A DNA stretch of 64,000 nucleotides from Corythoichthys intestinalis (GCF_030265065.1 NC_080397.1:25116501-25180500); one strand, 5' to 3'. Numbered from the stretch's first letter, positions 1 to 11,000 are shown. Made by a program: numbers and translations. The notes: generated from the letters alone by a model not told the origin.

Positions 1-213
1 TTAAATTCTTAAGTTCTTTTAAGGGCGGCACAGTGACAGAGTGGTTAGCATGTCTGCCTCACAGTTCTGAGATCAAGGGTTCAGTCCAGGGCTCTGGCCT
101 TCCTTTGGGAATTTTACATGTTCTCCCTGTGCCTGCATGGGTTTTCTTCAGGTGATCCAGATTAGTCCCACATCCTAAAAACATGCATGCTAGGCTAATT
201 GAACACTCTAGTC

Positions 214-414
214 CAGGGGTGTCCTAGTCTGGTTCTCGATAGCCCCTATCGAGCTTGTTTTCTATTTCACAACTGAATCAAATAATGAGCTCATCAGCAA
301 GCTCTGCAGGAGCCTGATAACAATCCTGATTATTTGATTAAGGTGCGTTGGAGGAGGGAGACATGGAAAACTAGCTGGATAGGGGCTCTCGAGGACCAGA
401 CTTGGACACCCCTG
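214..414. mobile_element. hAT-type miniature element inside the SINE
   Basis: The ends are inverted repeats: CAGGGGTGTCC at the left and GGACACCCCTG at the right. It is flanked by 8-bp direct repeats CTCTAGTC (206-213) and CTGTAGTC (415-422), 7 of 8 matching, the hAT hallmark. There is no coding capacity in 201 bp. It interrupts the SINE body, which resumes at about 423. Confidence 0.75.
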
Positions 415-504
415 CTGTAGTCTAAATTCTCCATGGGTGTGATTGTTAATTTGAGTGGTTGTTTGTCTATGTGTGCCATGTGATTGGCTGTTCAAGGTGT
501 ACAC

Positions 505-741
505 CAGGGGTCTCCAACCTATTCAACAAAGGCCCACTGTGGGTGTAGGATTTTATTCCAACCAAACAAGATGACGACACCTCTTCGCCAATCTGGTGTT
601 TTACAAGTGCAAGCAATCGATTGCAGTCAGGTGCTGCTTGTCTTAACAGAAAACTTGTTGGTTCAACTGTCTGTGCTGGATTGGCTGGAACCAAAACCAG
701 GATCCACAGCGGGCCTTGAGGACTGGGTTGGAGACCTCTGT
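505..741. mobile_element. Second hAT-type miniature element inside the SINE
   Basis: The left end CAGGGGTCTCCAACC mirrors the right end GGTTGGAGACCTCTG. The flanks GTGTACAC (497-504) and CTGTCCAC (742-749) match at 6 of 8 positions, consistent with an aged 8-bp target duplication, allowing one extra base at the right end. The SINE tail continues after it to about 830. The ORFs crossing it on both strands are chance. Confidence 0.65.
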
Positions 742-830
742 CTGTCCACCACCTCCTGTCCATTATAAACTGGGATAAGCTCCAGTGACACTCGTGAGAA
801 TATGCAGTACAGAAGATGAATGAATAAAAG

Positions 831-1800
831 TTCTCTTCAGTAACTTGTTGTTTTGAGTATTCTTACCTCACTTTATCAAGTCTACAATGCTAACCTAATA
901 AATGTGTTGGCCAGGTTTGTAGGCCATACTTAAATTTATGGGTAAATTGAAATGGTGAATTTTGTGACTTTCTTAGCCTCACTCCCAATACCTTCAAAAG
1001 AGCAAGCTGTTTGTTGGTTGTTTTGCTTTGGGGTTTTTTGTTAGCGTGATGTATTTATGGTTTTTGTGTATATTAGATGGAGGTCCTGGTCATGATACAG
1101 CCAAACACAATTTTGGTTTCCTCTGGAATTTTGGCAAATACCATTAAAGTATTATTGCTGATGTGTTCCATTTTTTCTTCTCTGATACAGTATTGATCAT
1201 GGAAATGGGGATTAATTTTTACCCTTGGTTTGGCTGTGAAATACTGGATCGTGTTCATGCATCTAACAGCTCGAATAAAAAGATGTATTTTTAAAAAAAA
1301 AAAGAAAAAAGAAAATGAAGCAGGCTGGCAGCTTGGCAGTTGGCCAGTGTGGTTAGCTCAGTTGTCTGCTATGCCACTGTAGCGGCCCGGGTTCGATCCT
1401 TACCTGAAGGAATTTGTTATATCTTTACTTAAACTGAAGTACAATTCAGCTTAAAATATTTTACAAAATACATAATGCCGGCAAAAAGGGAATAACACAT
1501 TAAACACCTACAGGCATGTGCAGAAATATTGGCGCTTATGCATTGGCCCTTTTGTCCTGGATGAAAAGTGCCATTTTGCATGCAGACCATTTATTCTTTT
1601 TCATCAATTATTATTTATTATTTAACATAAATAAATAAACAAACCCTCTTGGAAATAAAGTTTGGTAGACGCAGTACACACAGAGAGCCTGTTTGTGGCA
1701 GCATTGCCTCGGAAGAAATCAAGAAGGTATGAGAAGGGACTTAGCTTCAGTGGACAAAGTCATAAACTGATGAGGACTGTTGAGTGCTTGCTTCCACGTG
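831..1800. other. Non-coding interval with a tRNA-like patch
   Basis: No gene is supported. At 1345-1405 an A-box-like GTGGTTAGCTCAG and a B-box-like GGGTTCGATCC lie at tRNA-like spacing, but I could not pair a 7-bp acceptor stem, so this is more likely a degraded SINE head than a tRNA gene. The rest is AT-rich sequence I do not recognise. Confidence 0.4.
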
Positions 1801-2110
1801 TCAGAGAATTGATGAAAGAAAAATGGATGGATGATGATTGAGAACTGGACAATCAATGGGTGAATGTGTGGATGATTAAGTAATGGCTGGTTGAATAGAT
1901 GTGGGTGGATGAAAAAGAAGAATTGATGGATGGAATAGTGAAGGGATAGAAAATACATGATAAATGGGTAAAATGTTGCATTATGGATGCAAGATAAAGA
2001 ATAGTTGTGAATAGGTGCTGAATTACATATTTGATGATAAATAGGAGGATGTGTGGTGTATAGATATATGATGAATGAAAAACAGGACAAATGGATGGAA
2101 GGAAAATATC
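1800..2110. repeat. Degenerate GGAT/GATG-rich simple sequence
   Basis: Repeated imperfect GGATGGATG and GATGAATG words run through the interval with no fixed period. A similar tract lies at 4515-4720. The open frame on the minus strand across 1719-2090 reads as low-complexity H/P/I/F-rich peptide, as expected from such a repeat, and is not taken as a gene. Confidence 0.6.
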
Positions 2111-2468
2111 AACAGTTTGTTAGAATTAATGGATGGACATCAAGTCATGGCAAACTCAGTGTGGAGTTCCACAGGGTTCTACTTTGGGTCATTTTCTCTT
2201 TCTTACACATACCAATTATGTGACAGCAACCATTTACTCTTTGTTCCCTATCATTTGCTGATGATACTATACATAGAGTATACGATGAAAGAATGGATAG
2301 GTGTGAATGGATAGCGGATGAAGAACAGATGACAAATGGATGGAACATAATAGGCAGCAGTTTGTTAGAATTATTGGATGGCCATCAAGTCATGCTAAAC
2401 TCACGTGTGGAGTTCCAGAGGGTTGTTCACTCAGTGTAAAAAAAAAAAAAAAAATCCCAATTTCATTT

Positions 2469-2564
<96 letters not shown>

Positions 2565-2567
2565 ATA

Positions 2568-2598
<31 letters not shown>

Positions 2599-2660
2599 TA
2601 GCTACCTTGGCGTTCATTGATGAGAATTTAAGTTGGAAGGGCCATATTTAATGTGTAAGT
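2080..2660 (+). mobile_element. LINE reverse-transcriptase remnant, locally duplicated, split by a TA microsatellite
   Basis: The segment at about 2110-2185 and its copy at about 2360-2430 share GTTTGTTAGAATTA, GGATGG and CATCAAGTCATG followed by TGTGGAGTTCCA. The second copy translates to TCGVPEG, close to the CGVPQGS motif of LINE reverse transcriptases. A TTTGCTGATGAT stretch (about 2256-2267) resembles the ADD active site. Past the TA tract, [15 protein letters not shown] (about 2607-2649) matches the conserved block that follows the RT domain in CR1/L2-like LINEs. The reading frame is broken in several places, so it is a fossil fragment. Confidence 0.6.
2473..2600. repeat. (TA)n microsatellite
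   Basis: About 125 bp of TA dinucleotides with a few GTGTA/ATGTA interruptions near the 3' end. It sits within the LINE remnant and creates IYIYIY peptides in the ORFs that cross it. Confidence 0.95.
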
Positions 2661-2699
2661 AACAAAATTCATTGGCATCTGTGAATTAGAAAGCATGAT

Positions 2700-3311
2700 G
2701 AGTCAAAAATGCATCATTACTCTTTAATACAATTTACCTCTGACAGTGGTCACTACAATGGACAGTGTAGAGATATTTGTTCCCATATGTTTGTTCATTG
2801 TACTTGGTACATTCATTTCTATATAATTTTGTACCAGATAAGTTTCACAGCTCTCAGTGTCTTCTCTGACGCAAGGTCATTAGATAAGACAGTTGCCTAG
2901 TGTTTGTCCTTGAAGAGGTGGGTGCCAGCCGGCTGCCTAGTATGACAACAAATATAAACTGTATAATCTCGTGGGTCAGGACAGATCTACTTGGGAGCAA
3001 CTGCGGGGGGCTCTCAGGGATGTTTGTCCTGGCCGTCCAGCTTTTAATTATTCGTTTCTTACCAATTGTATTTATCATAGATGATCATTGCTTGCTTTTG
3101 TTCCTGAATTTTGTGTCGTGATCTCCTTATCATAAAGAGAATTAAAGAATCTGTAGAAATAGAAAATCGACTTTTTTCTCCTTCAACAGCTATTCAAAAG
3201 TTAACACTTAAGACCTTTTGACGGGAATGCTGATTAAAATAACATGTTGGTTCCGGATGCTTAATGTTAGTAACTCATCCATAATACACACATTTGAAAA
3301 TACTTTACAGC
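2700..3311. other. Non-coding interval before the piggyBac element
   Basis: No coding support. The stretch at about 3095-3170 resembles 43990-44080 in the same order (CCTGAATT, TGTGTCGT, AAGAGAATT, then a GTAxAxATAGAxAxTCGACT-type block), so it belongs to an unnamed dispersed repeat. Confidence 0.4.
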
Positions 3312-3315
3312 TTAA

Positions 3316-4431
3316 CTCATTTGCTCTCAAAAACGTACATATACGATCATTTTTTAATTTTTTTCAGTGTCCCAAATACGTATTTATACGTCTTTTACGT
3401 TTTTTTTTTTCACAAGCGACATCTCTAGGTTCTGATGCAACTTAGCTTCAAAGCACAATGCTGAAAATCCATTTTAAAGCAATAAAACTGGCCACTGGAG
3501 GGCAGTAGCGCATTTGGTAAGACCTGCAACCCGATTCAACGGAACAAATGGCCGGGCCGGGGCGCCGACGGAAGACGACCGAATGGACGACCAGGAGGCC
3601 AGGCGGCGGACAACCGAGCAGAACAACCGGGAGGACGACCGGGATGCCAGGCGCTGGATGACCGAGCACAACGACCAGGACCACCAGTGCAGTGGATGAT
3701 GCCATTGAGTCCGTGCTGCTCGCTGAGCAGAGCTTGCGCCGCCATGTTCGGCCGCTCACGTCCCCCGCTACCCTCCAGTGTCCCGCGACTCAGCCGGAAA
3801 CGCGCACAGCCAAACCAGTTCCCCCCCAGGAACACAACATGCCCCACACAATTCCCCAGGCGAACTCCGCCACGAAGCAGTGGTCACCACAAAAGAAACA
3901 CAAAAAAAAAAAAATCCATCTTGATGAGACAGGCGGCAGTGAGGGAAAAGTTTACCCCAGCTGTCGCGGCCACAACAGCGTCATCTCTCAGTTCAATAGT
4001 TTAGTTATGTGTAAATAAATTGTTACCTTGCTATCAAAAACTCTATTTGTCTTGTTGTTTATGTCATTTTTTAGAAGGAAAACATTAGTCAGATGTTTGG
4101 GATGTCACAAAAGAAAAAAAAATAGCTGTGTTAAAAGTCAGAGTTATGTTTGAAATGTATGCTTTTACAGAAGGCTCAATTTCTCTGTTTTTTCATCAGA
4201 AATTGGAAAATTGCTCAAACTAAGCTATTTTCTAATGCTGATTTATAAAGAATGGAAAAAGATATGAACTAACTTTTTTTCCTGCTGAGAGAGGAGAGTC
4301 TAATCTTTCTTTTGGTGGTTTCCATGTTTATATAGCAATAGAACAGAATTTTCTGTGCGCCTTGCAAAGTCCAGTAAAATGGCAGGGAGCGAAGGGGGTT
4401 GCACCAGTGAAAATGGCTAGGAGTGAATGTG
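3316..4431. mobile_element. piggyBac-type non-autonomous element (TTAA target)
   Basis: The target TTAA is present at both ends (3312-3315 and 4432-4435), the piggyBac signature. The inner ends CTCATTTGCTCTC and GGCTAGGAGTGAATGTG are imperfect inverted repeats. Overlapping GC-rich frames at 3514-4018 (for example MDDAIESVLLAEQSLRR...) resemble the charged, low-complexity N-terminal region found in piggyBac transposases, but no catalytic core is present. Length is 1.1 kb against roughly 2.5 kb for autonomous copies, so it is an internally deleted derivative. Confidence 0.6.
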
Positions 4432-4439
4432 TTAATAAA

Positions 4440-4780
4440 GATATTAAAAACTTTATTTCGACATAAGTCGCCATTGCTTTTTATGTTGCAATGGTGGGAA
4501 ATAGGTGAGTTCATAGATTCATAAACATGTGGACAGAAGAAAGGATTGATATAACTGAATGAACAATTGGTAGAAGGAAAGATGAATGGCCAACGGAACG
4601 GATGGATATATGGATTAATTGACAGATCAAGGGATTGATCGAGAATAAAGATGGGTGATTGGTGAATGGTTTGATGGATGGTGGATGAAAGACAGGATGG
4701 TTGTGTCCATCCCTTTGATAAAATGTGACCCAACTTTACAGTGGAGGTTGTTTTATCTGTACTTTGAGATCTAAGTGAAT
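4440..4780 (-). other. 3' flank / probable 3' UTR of the natterin-like gene
   Basis: Read on the minus strand, an AATAAA hexamer lies at about 4457-4452, some 325 bases after the stop codon of the natterin-like gene, and could be its poly(A) signal. The interval is dominated by imperfect GGATGG simple sequence (4515-4720). Confidence 0.4.
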
Positions 4781-4781
4781 T

Positions 4782-5912
4782 TTAACAAGGCTTAGCATCA
4801 GGCAGAGGTTCACAACGTTCCATGTCAGCTTCCACCTCTGAGATCTGGACGCTGTTGTAAGTCCCAGTGACTGTTGTCCACGTGGTCTCCCCATTACTGT
4901 AAGAGCGTTTGAGGCGTGCAGTGTAAGGGATGTTCAATGCGTACTTCTTCCCCCGCATTTCGATAGTGCACGAGTGGCCGATGGGCACCTCGGTGTCTAG
5001 TGTCAGAGAGTAGGTGCTGCTCTCAGTATACGTGTTACTTTTGGTCAACTTGTAGGTGAAGGCAGCCCTGAATGAAATCTGCCCGTTTACTATAAAGGGG
5101 ATTCCCGTCTCGATAGTGGTGCCGACTCCCGCTGTGACGGAAAAGTTGATCTCCCACTTTTTGGCCGAAGTGATGGTCTTGGAGAGGGTGCGTGTTACCT
5201 TCATGGGTTGGCAATTATAGTTGAACACTGTACCCTTGTTCAAGACCTCAGGCGGATACTCAATCGGGGTGATCCCCGATGTTTGGTACTTTACATCCAT
5301 CAAGTGCTCTTTCTTGACGTCTTTGTGTAACTCCAGAACCATGTAGGTACGGTACCAGTAGCGGCTTCCACCCCAGGGAAGGTTGAACACCTTTTCGCTA
5401 ACCTTCACTTCCCCCAGTCCATACTCATTCTTCCCGACGTAAATATCGTCGTTATCGCAGGTCTTGATAGAATCGGGTGTCACTGAACCGTCGGCTCCCT
5501 CTTTCCAATCCAGAATCTCAAAGTTGTCTTTGTTGACTAGCACATCAAACTGCGTGGAGGTGTATCCGTATCCATCGGCCGTGTAGGCACAGGCTTCGTC
5601 TCCGCTCGTGGAGTCGTAGTAACCTGAGTGGCATTTCACTTTGCAGATGTAGTCGACGCGTTTGGAATACGAGTTGTAGATGGACACAGCTTCATCCGGC
5701 AGCCAGCCGTTCCATGCCTTCCATTCCAGATTTGTATTCCTAAAGTCGGAGGATGGGGTGGCGTTTGTGATTCTGAGGAAGCGCACTGATGACTTCAGAG
5801 CTTTCTTGATGGGTGGTTGCTCCGGACGCTTATTCTCTAAAGCAGGATCTGCAACGGGATCTGGCACTGGAGAACAGGAAACAAGCAGAATGCCAAGGAG
5901 TAACTTGATATT
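4782..5912 (-). CDS. Natterin-like protein, main coding exon
   Basis: This frame encodes 376 residues up to TAA and ends ...ERCEPLPDAKPC, almost the same as the C terminus of toadfish natterins (...DRCEPVADAKPC). Residues after about 60 carry the natterin N-terminal module (LEWKAWNGWLPDEAVSIYN, YICKVKCHSGYY, VLVNKDNFEILDWKEG, IYVGKNEYGLG), a DM9/DUF3421-like fold. From about 185 on comes an aerolysin-like pore-forming region (VKYQTSG, alternating S/T-rich strands such as TYTESSTYSLTLDTEVP, IPYTARLKRSYSNGETTW). The frame has no start near its 5' end: the first in-frame candidate at 5867 is GTG, and coding-like sequence (IKLLLGILLVSCS) continues upstream to a splice-acceptor-like CTTGCCTGTTAG ending at 5913, so this is an internal or last exon. 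It looks whole. Family members act as venom components in toadfish and as innate defence or mucosal proteins elsewhere; the role here is inferred. Confidence 0.9.
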   Translation of the reverse strand, partial: NIKLLLGILLVSCSPVPDPVADPALENKRPEQPPIKKALKSSVRFLRITNATPSSDFRNTNLEWKAWNGWLPDEAVSIYNSYSKRVDYICKVKCHSGYYDSTSGDEACAYTADGYGYTSTQFDVLVNKDNFEILDWKEGADGSVTPDSIKTCDNDDIYVGKNEYGLGEVKVSEKVFNLPWGGSRYWYRTYMVLELHKDVKKEHLMDVKYQTSGITPIEYPPEVLNKGTVFNYNCQPMKVTRTLSKTITSAKKWEINFSVTAGVGTTIETGIPFIVNGQISFRAAFTYKLTKSNTYTESSTYSLTLDTEVPIGHSCTIEMRGKKYALNIPYTARLKRSYSNGETTWTTVTGTYNSVQISEVEADMERCEPLPDAKPC

Positions 5913-6230
5913 CTAACAGGCAAGATGAGTCAAGTATTTCGTCATTTTTAGCTGAGTCTAAAAAAATGTGACTTATAAGTTCGAGTAAGTTATGTGACTG
6001 AAGTCTCAACTAACCAGTGTCAGCATGCTCTGCCAACTTTTGATCCAGCCACTGGGACAGCCTTGACATGGTGCAATAGGAATAATCTATGATGTTCAAA
6101 CCTTGGAGTCAAACACACATATCAGAGTCATCCCTTCTTACGCAAAGGGTACATCTCGCAGATCCCTATTGGGACCTCTAGTCTGGTATAAGGAATCATT
6201 CTTCCAGGATCGGGTACCATGTAATGGTAC

Positions 6231-6315
6231 CTGAACTTATCTGTTGACTGCACTCATTTGGCCTGGCGCAGATCAGATGCACAAGAGCCAACAGGAAAAG
6301 AGGAACCCACATCAT
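6231..6315 (-). CDS. Candidate signal-peptide exon upstream of the natterin-like gene
   Basis: A minus-strand ATG at 6315 opens MMWVPLFLLALVHLICA, a textbook secretion signal with an A-x-A-like cleavage region, followed by RPNECSQQ and a GT donor at 6230-6229 (TTCAG|GTACC). A second small phase-compatible piece lies at 6061-6015, between a CAAG acceptor-like site and a GTTAGT donor, before the main exon acceptor at 5913. Strand, order and phase agree with a secreted natterin-type product. The middle piece is weak, and both could belong to another transcript. Confidence 0.35.
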
Positions 6316-6945
6316 CTTGTTTTGGTCCTAGTCCTACACTGGATGAGAGCCCATCAAGATAAGATTGTGAAACCACACAAGCGAAGGCTGATAAGGAGGC
6401 TCTTAAATGACATGAAGGAACAAGACAAGAATGGAAAAAAAGATCATCAAAATATGTCAAGGCACAATAATGGTGAACTTCAACTAAAAAAATGAATATT
6501 TCTGAATGGAATCATATGAATTAGATAACTCCCAGTATTATGTTTCCCCAAAGAATGAAACCAATTTTGATGAGAGGGGCCTCAAACAATGCAGAGGGAA
6601 ATAATGAGGGTGATGAAGAGATGCACTCACCGCGAGTCCAAGTGTGTGTGGTGAAGGTAATGGGTAGCAGCATACACAAATTTGTACTTTGAGAGACATC
6701 TGCACTTTGACTCCTCTGTATAAAACATTTACCAATGCAAACAAATCCTGGAGACAATCCCAAAACTTATTTTTCCTTCCCATTGCTAATTGTGACTCTG
6801 TAGTTTGTTTTTTCAACTTAATTCAAATACGACAGTAAAAATTAGGAATCTGAGTCAGCACTCACCTTCTCGGGTAGGAGATGTCACACACACGATATGA
6901 GAACACCGAAAAAGATGGCCCTTCAACCGATATGCCCAGAACGAG
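6316..6945. other. Upstream region of the natterin-like gene, no clear gene
   Basis: I see no coding exon I can name. Short open frames on either strand show no family motifs. If the signal-peptide exon is real, the promoter and any untranslated exon of the natterin-like gene would lie here or beyond. Confidence 0.3.
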
Positions 6946-6949
6946 AGGT

Positions 6950-7565
6950 CCAGTATGAGAAGCCTCTATTGATATAGAGATCGACAGGCTGATCGATGCA
7001 GCATCTGAAGTGATGCAGGCTGTGTATATATCGTTTGTGGAAAAAATAAATAAATGAATAAATAAATGTTTTTAAAAAAAGGGCTAAGTCAAAAAAACAA
7101 AGCTCTATATTTTTCCATTGATATATGATGTTCTTACCTTCACCTATGGTCTGCTGTGGATCACGAATATAAGAAAGAAATCCCGGATACAAACGGCCAA
7201 GATGAGTTTCCTCTGGCAGCTGAAGAGAGGCATCAAAGGGGCCAAATTTATCTGCAGGGGGCGGATCGAGCACTGCTTCCAGAGCAACAACACCCGGGAG
7301 GTGTGGCAGGGATTCCAGCACATTGCAAACTACAGACCCAAGCTCAGTCACCAGGGATGGGCTCGGAGTAGAGCTGCTGCTCCTCCACATCGAAACGGTT
7401 AAGATAAGGTTGCTCGTGCAATCAATTAGGATGCTCCCTGGATGTCTCCCGGGCGAGGGTTGACCAAGGACACGTTGGGAAGACTTGTCTCTTATGGTGG
7501 CCTGGGAATGCCTTGGGATCTCTGGAAGTCTATGAGATTTCCAAACCAGGCAGTTCTCATGCGAC
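6950..7565 (+). mobile_element. RTE/Rex3-like LINE 3' remnant with an L2-like patch inside
   Basis: The order of conserved words follows the 3' half of the LINE at 49982-53367: IDRLIDAASEVMQA (about 6980-7022) for IDRRIGAASAVMRT, then TFTYGLLWITN...KSRIQTAKMSFL (about 7137-7210) for TLTYGHELWVVTERTRSRIQAAEM, then GTTGACCAAGGACACGTTGG (about 7458-7477) and the word YGGLGMPWD for GRPRTRWRDYVSRLAWERLG. Between them, RIEHCFQSNNTREVWQGFQHIANYR (about 7258-7332) is instead the between-domain segment of L2/CR1-type LINEs. The frames are broken throughout. Confidence 0.6.
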
Positions 7566-8032
7566 GTTCCAAACAAGATGTTCAGTAGCAAATGTCCCAT
7601 TAGAGGTATCTTAGAGTATTTTCTGGAGCAATGTTGGATTTCCTTGAAGACTCGCCGTCCAGTCCGCAAGGGTGTTGGGGAGGGGTTGGGAGGTTTGCAA
7701 ACAAATCTTTGATTATTAAAAAACAAAACAAAACAAAAGCTTCATTATACTCCTTTGCGCATTGCGCGAAATGGCGACAGTCACCAGCGACTAGAAAGCC
7801 GGTTCGCAGAAATTTAAGTGGGAAAGTGGCAACCATAGATGTCGTTGTGTCTATCAATCTATTTATCTGTTTATCAATCGCATTGGCATCGCAGATGAGG
7901 CAGAGACACTGATTGAGTGGGATCCCCGTATTTTGTTGTCGAAAATAGCGACCGATGTGCGCAATTGCATAGTAATTTTCCCACTGTTTTAGTTTCGCTT
8001 TCCCCACTAATTTTAGAAAACCTGTTTAGAAC

Positions 8033-11000
8033 ATGGCAAAAATAAAAAAATTCGAGGAGTATCGTACTTTCCAGCAGGAATGTACAGAGGAACTTGCCTT
8101 TGTGGAGCGAGCAGGTTCTGCGGTGTGTCTAATATGCAATGATAAAATTGCATCTATGAAAATGTCAAGTATAAAGCGGCACTTCGACACCCACCATACT
8201 ACATTTGCATCAAAATATCCTGCAGGGGACAACAGGAAGAAAGCATTCAAGAGCTTCTATCAAGAGTGCAAGCTAGTCAGCAACAACTCTGTGTTTGGAC
8301 CAAACAGGGTGACTGGAATTTGGCTAGCTTTGGTGGCGCTTTAGCAATTGTGAGAAACGCAAAGCCATTCACAGATGGGGAGTAAGCCAAAGCATTCATG
8401 CTTGATATTGCCATTGAACTTTTTGACGACTTTTCGAATAAAGACAAGATTATTAAACGGATAAAAGACATGCCCCTGTCGGCAAGAACTGTTTACGATC
8501 GTACCATCATAATGTCAAATCAAATTGAGGCAACGCAAGTGAAGGACATAAATTCAGCTCTGTGTTTTTTGTTCGCTTTGGATGTGTCAACAGACGTAAG
8601 CAATTTATCCCAGTTCAGCGTAATCGCAAGATATGTTGTCGGTGACACACTACATGAGGAAGGTCTTGTCGTTTTGGCTATGCAATGGACAACAACAGGG
8701 GAGGATTTATTCAAGTCCTTCACTGAGTTCGCTAAAGAAAACAATCTACCAATGGATAAACTTGTTTCGGTGTGCACTGATGGTGCTCCGAGTATGGTTG
8801 GAAAAAAAAACAGGATTCGTCGCGCTTCGGGAACATGAAAAGAGACGCATCCTAAGTTTTTACAGCATCCTACATCAGGAGGCGCTTTGTACTCAGATGT
8901 GTGACGAGCAGCTTGGTGAGGTGATGTCGCTGGTTGTTCGGGTGGTCAACTTTATTGTTGCCCGAGCTTTAGAATGATCGCCAGTTTAAAACACTGCTGG
9001 ATGAAGTTGGGAATAATTATCCTGGTCTGCTTCTGCACAGCAACGTGCGTTGGTTGTCAAGGGAGAAGGTACTCAGCCGTTTTGCAGCTTGTCTGAGCGA
9101 AATCCGGACTTTACTTGAAATGAAAAATGTTGTGCATCCCGAGTTAGCTCATACTGAGTGGACATGACTGAATGTCTACACCAGCTCAATGTGAAAATGC
9201 AAAACGTTGGAAATACAATCTTATCCCTGCAACAAGCAGTATTTGCATTTGAAAACAAGCTACAACTAGGCTTGCCGCTCGTCCCTTGAAATACGGAATC
9301 GTCCCGTAATTGGGAATTAAAAGTTGCGCTCCATATCGAACCAATACGGAACGCAGTTTATTCCGTATTTCACAATTGTCCCATGGGGCGACCCCGCGCG
9401 ACCCGCGGCTCCGGCTCCGGCGTCGGGGAGGGGTTGGCCGGCGGTGCGCCCAGCCTATGCACGTTTGTCACACACAAACACGTACCTGCGCTCATGAGTG
9501 AACACTGAGCCAACAAAAAGGGCAGGCGATTTGAAAGACTGCAAGATGGTTATCTGCCTGCCCGCAGCTGTCTGCCCAGCACCGCGCCGGGTTCGTTGCC
9601 TAGTTACCTCGCTCGCTCTGCTCAATGCACCGCTCCGCGCGTTTTCAAAACAAAGATGTCTCCAAAAGCAGACGCTCAGGACTCAGGACACCCCACCTCA
9701 TCCTCAAAAGAGGAAACGTCTCCGAAAAATGGAGTGGCTCGATAGAGTCACTGATGATGATTATAAAGTGAACTGCAAGGCAGGCAGGAAAGTTTTTGCA
9801 GTGTCTCACGGAGGTGTAAAACAGCATGCTGCAGGGGACCTCCACAAACGGAATATAAGATCCCAGAAGCGCTTTCGTCACAATTCTTTGTACCTGAAAC
9901 ATCCCCTGAGCTTGATTTGGTATGTTATTATGCTCTTGTATATGGATAACATATAGGCTATATTTATATTTACCTTCACACATCTTGCATTGAATGGAGC
10001 ATAGCTAGGCTATTTCAGTTGCTACTAGGGTTGATTATTTTCAGGAATGTTGATTTTTTTTTTTTTTAAACATGCATTTATTATCAATCAATATGGAATG
10101 GATTTATGTACCCATAAAGAACATTTTATTTTGTTATGCTAACTAATGCTCGTCATTTGGAATTATTCCTAATAGACTAACAGCAAATAAACACAGAATA
10201 AATAGTCCTACTGCGAATATATACTATTTATTGATTGATTGTGATACCAAAATTAAAGCAATAATTTGACATCATTGCACGCCTACCTTCTAAATTACTG
10301 CAGCTGAGGTGACACAGGTATACCACACAGTAAAACATGGCCAGAGCTACAATAGTGTTGACTGTGGACACAGGCTCAATCAGAAGATTTTTATGTGATT
10401 CCAAAATGGTGAAGAAAATGACTTTGGGGAGAACAAAGCAAGAGGCATTGTTGAAACAAGTCCTGGGTTCAAAGGCAGTGGGTGATGTGCTCAAGATCTT
10501 AACGTCACCCATCCCAATCTCCATACAGACCGGTGCCTCAAATAAATTGAGCAGGAAGATGTTTCCCCTTGCTGTCCAGTACTTCAGTCCAGAGTCTGGG
10601 GTCACCAAAAAAGTGCTGGACTTCATAGAGAATTCAGACGAGTCAGCTGCTGGAATTGTAGCTCTCCTGCAACATTCCCTTAAAAAATTTGGCTTGTCAA
10701 TGGATCACGAGACCAGATTCAGTGCCAACAACACAAATGTTAATTACGATATCCATAACTTTGTTTTCACTAACCTGCAGAAAAAAAGAAAACAGTCTGC
10801 TGCAAGGAAACTGCCATGCCCACATAGTGCACAATACAGTTTTCGCATCTAAAAATACATACATTTCTATGCATTTTAGGAGTTTTGGGAATGAACATAT
10901 TTTTCGCCCATAAGGCTTTGGGCGCGACGGGGGCGTCCCTTATTTCTATTTCTGAAAGGTGGCAACCCTAGCTACAACTCTTCATCTCTGACATTGAAGC

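Larger units (their letters stand above)
27..830 (+). repeat. tRNA-headed SINE, split by two hAT miniature elements
   Basis: The head has an A-box-like stretch (GTGGTTAGCATG, about 42-53) and a B-box-like stretch (GGGTTCAGTCC, about 78-88), as in RNA polymerase III tRNA-derived SINEs. The body has the widespread fish segments TTCTCCCTGTGCCTGCATGG and AAAACATGCATGC, and the tail ends in GATGAATGAATAAA near 830. Further copies in this window lie at 39506-39847 (minus strand), 48478-48815 (plus) and 24776-24960 (minus, tail half). Intervals 214-414 and 505-741 are later insertions that split it. Confidence 0.75.

Noticed and set aside
1345-1405. Functional tRNA gene
   Set aside because: A- and B-box-like words are present but I could not pair an acceptor stem; a degraded SINE head is likelier.
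2340-2651. Plus-strand frame with IYIYIY repeat as a membrane protein
   Set aside because: It runs through the TA microsatellite; only its two ends carry LINE-derived words.
6923-7726. 267-residue minus-strand frame as an upstream natterin exon or separate gene
   Set aside because: Its most gene-like part is the antisense of the LINE blocks read on the plus strand (TFTYG..., TREVWQG...), so it is a shadow.
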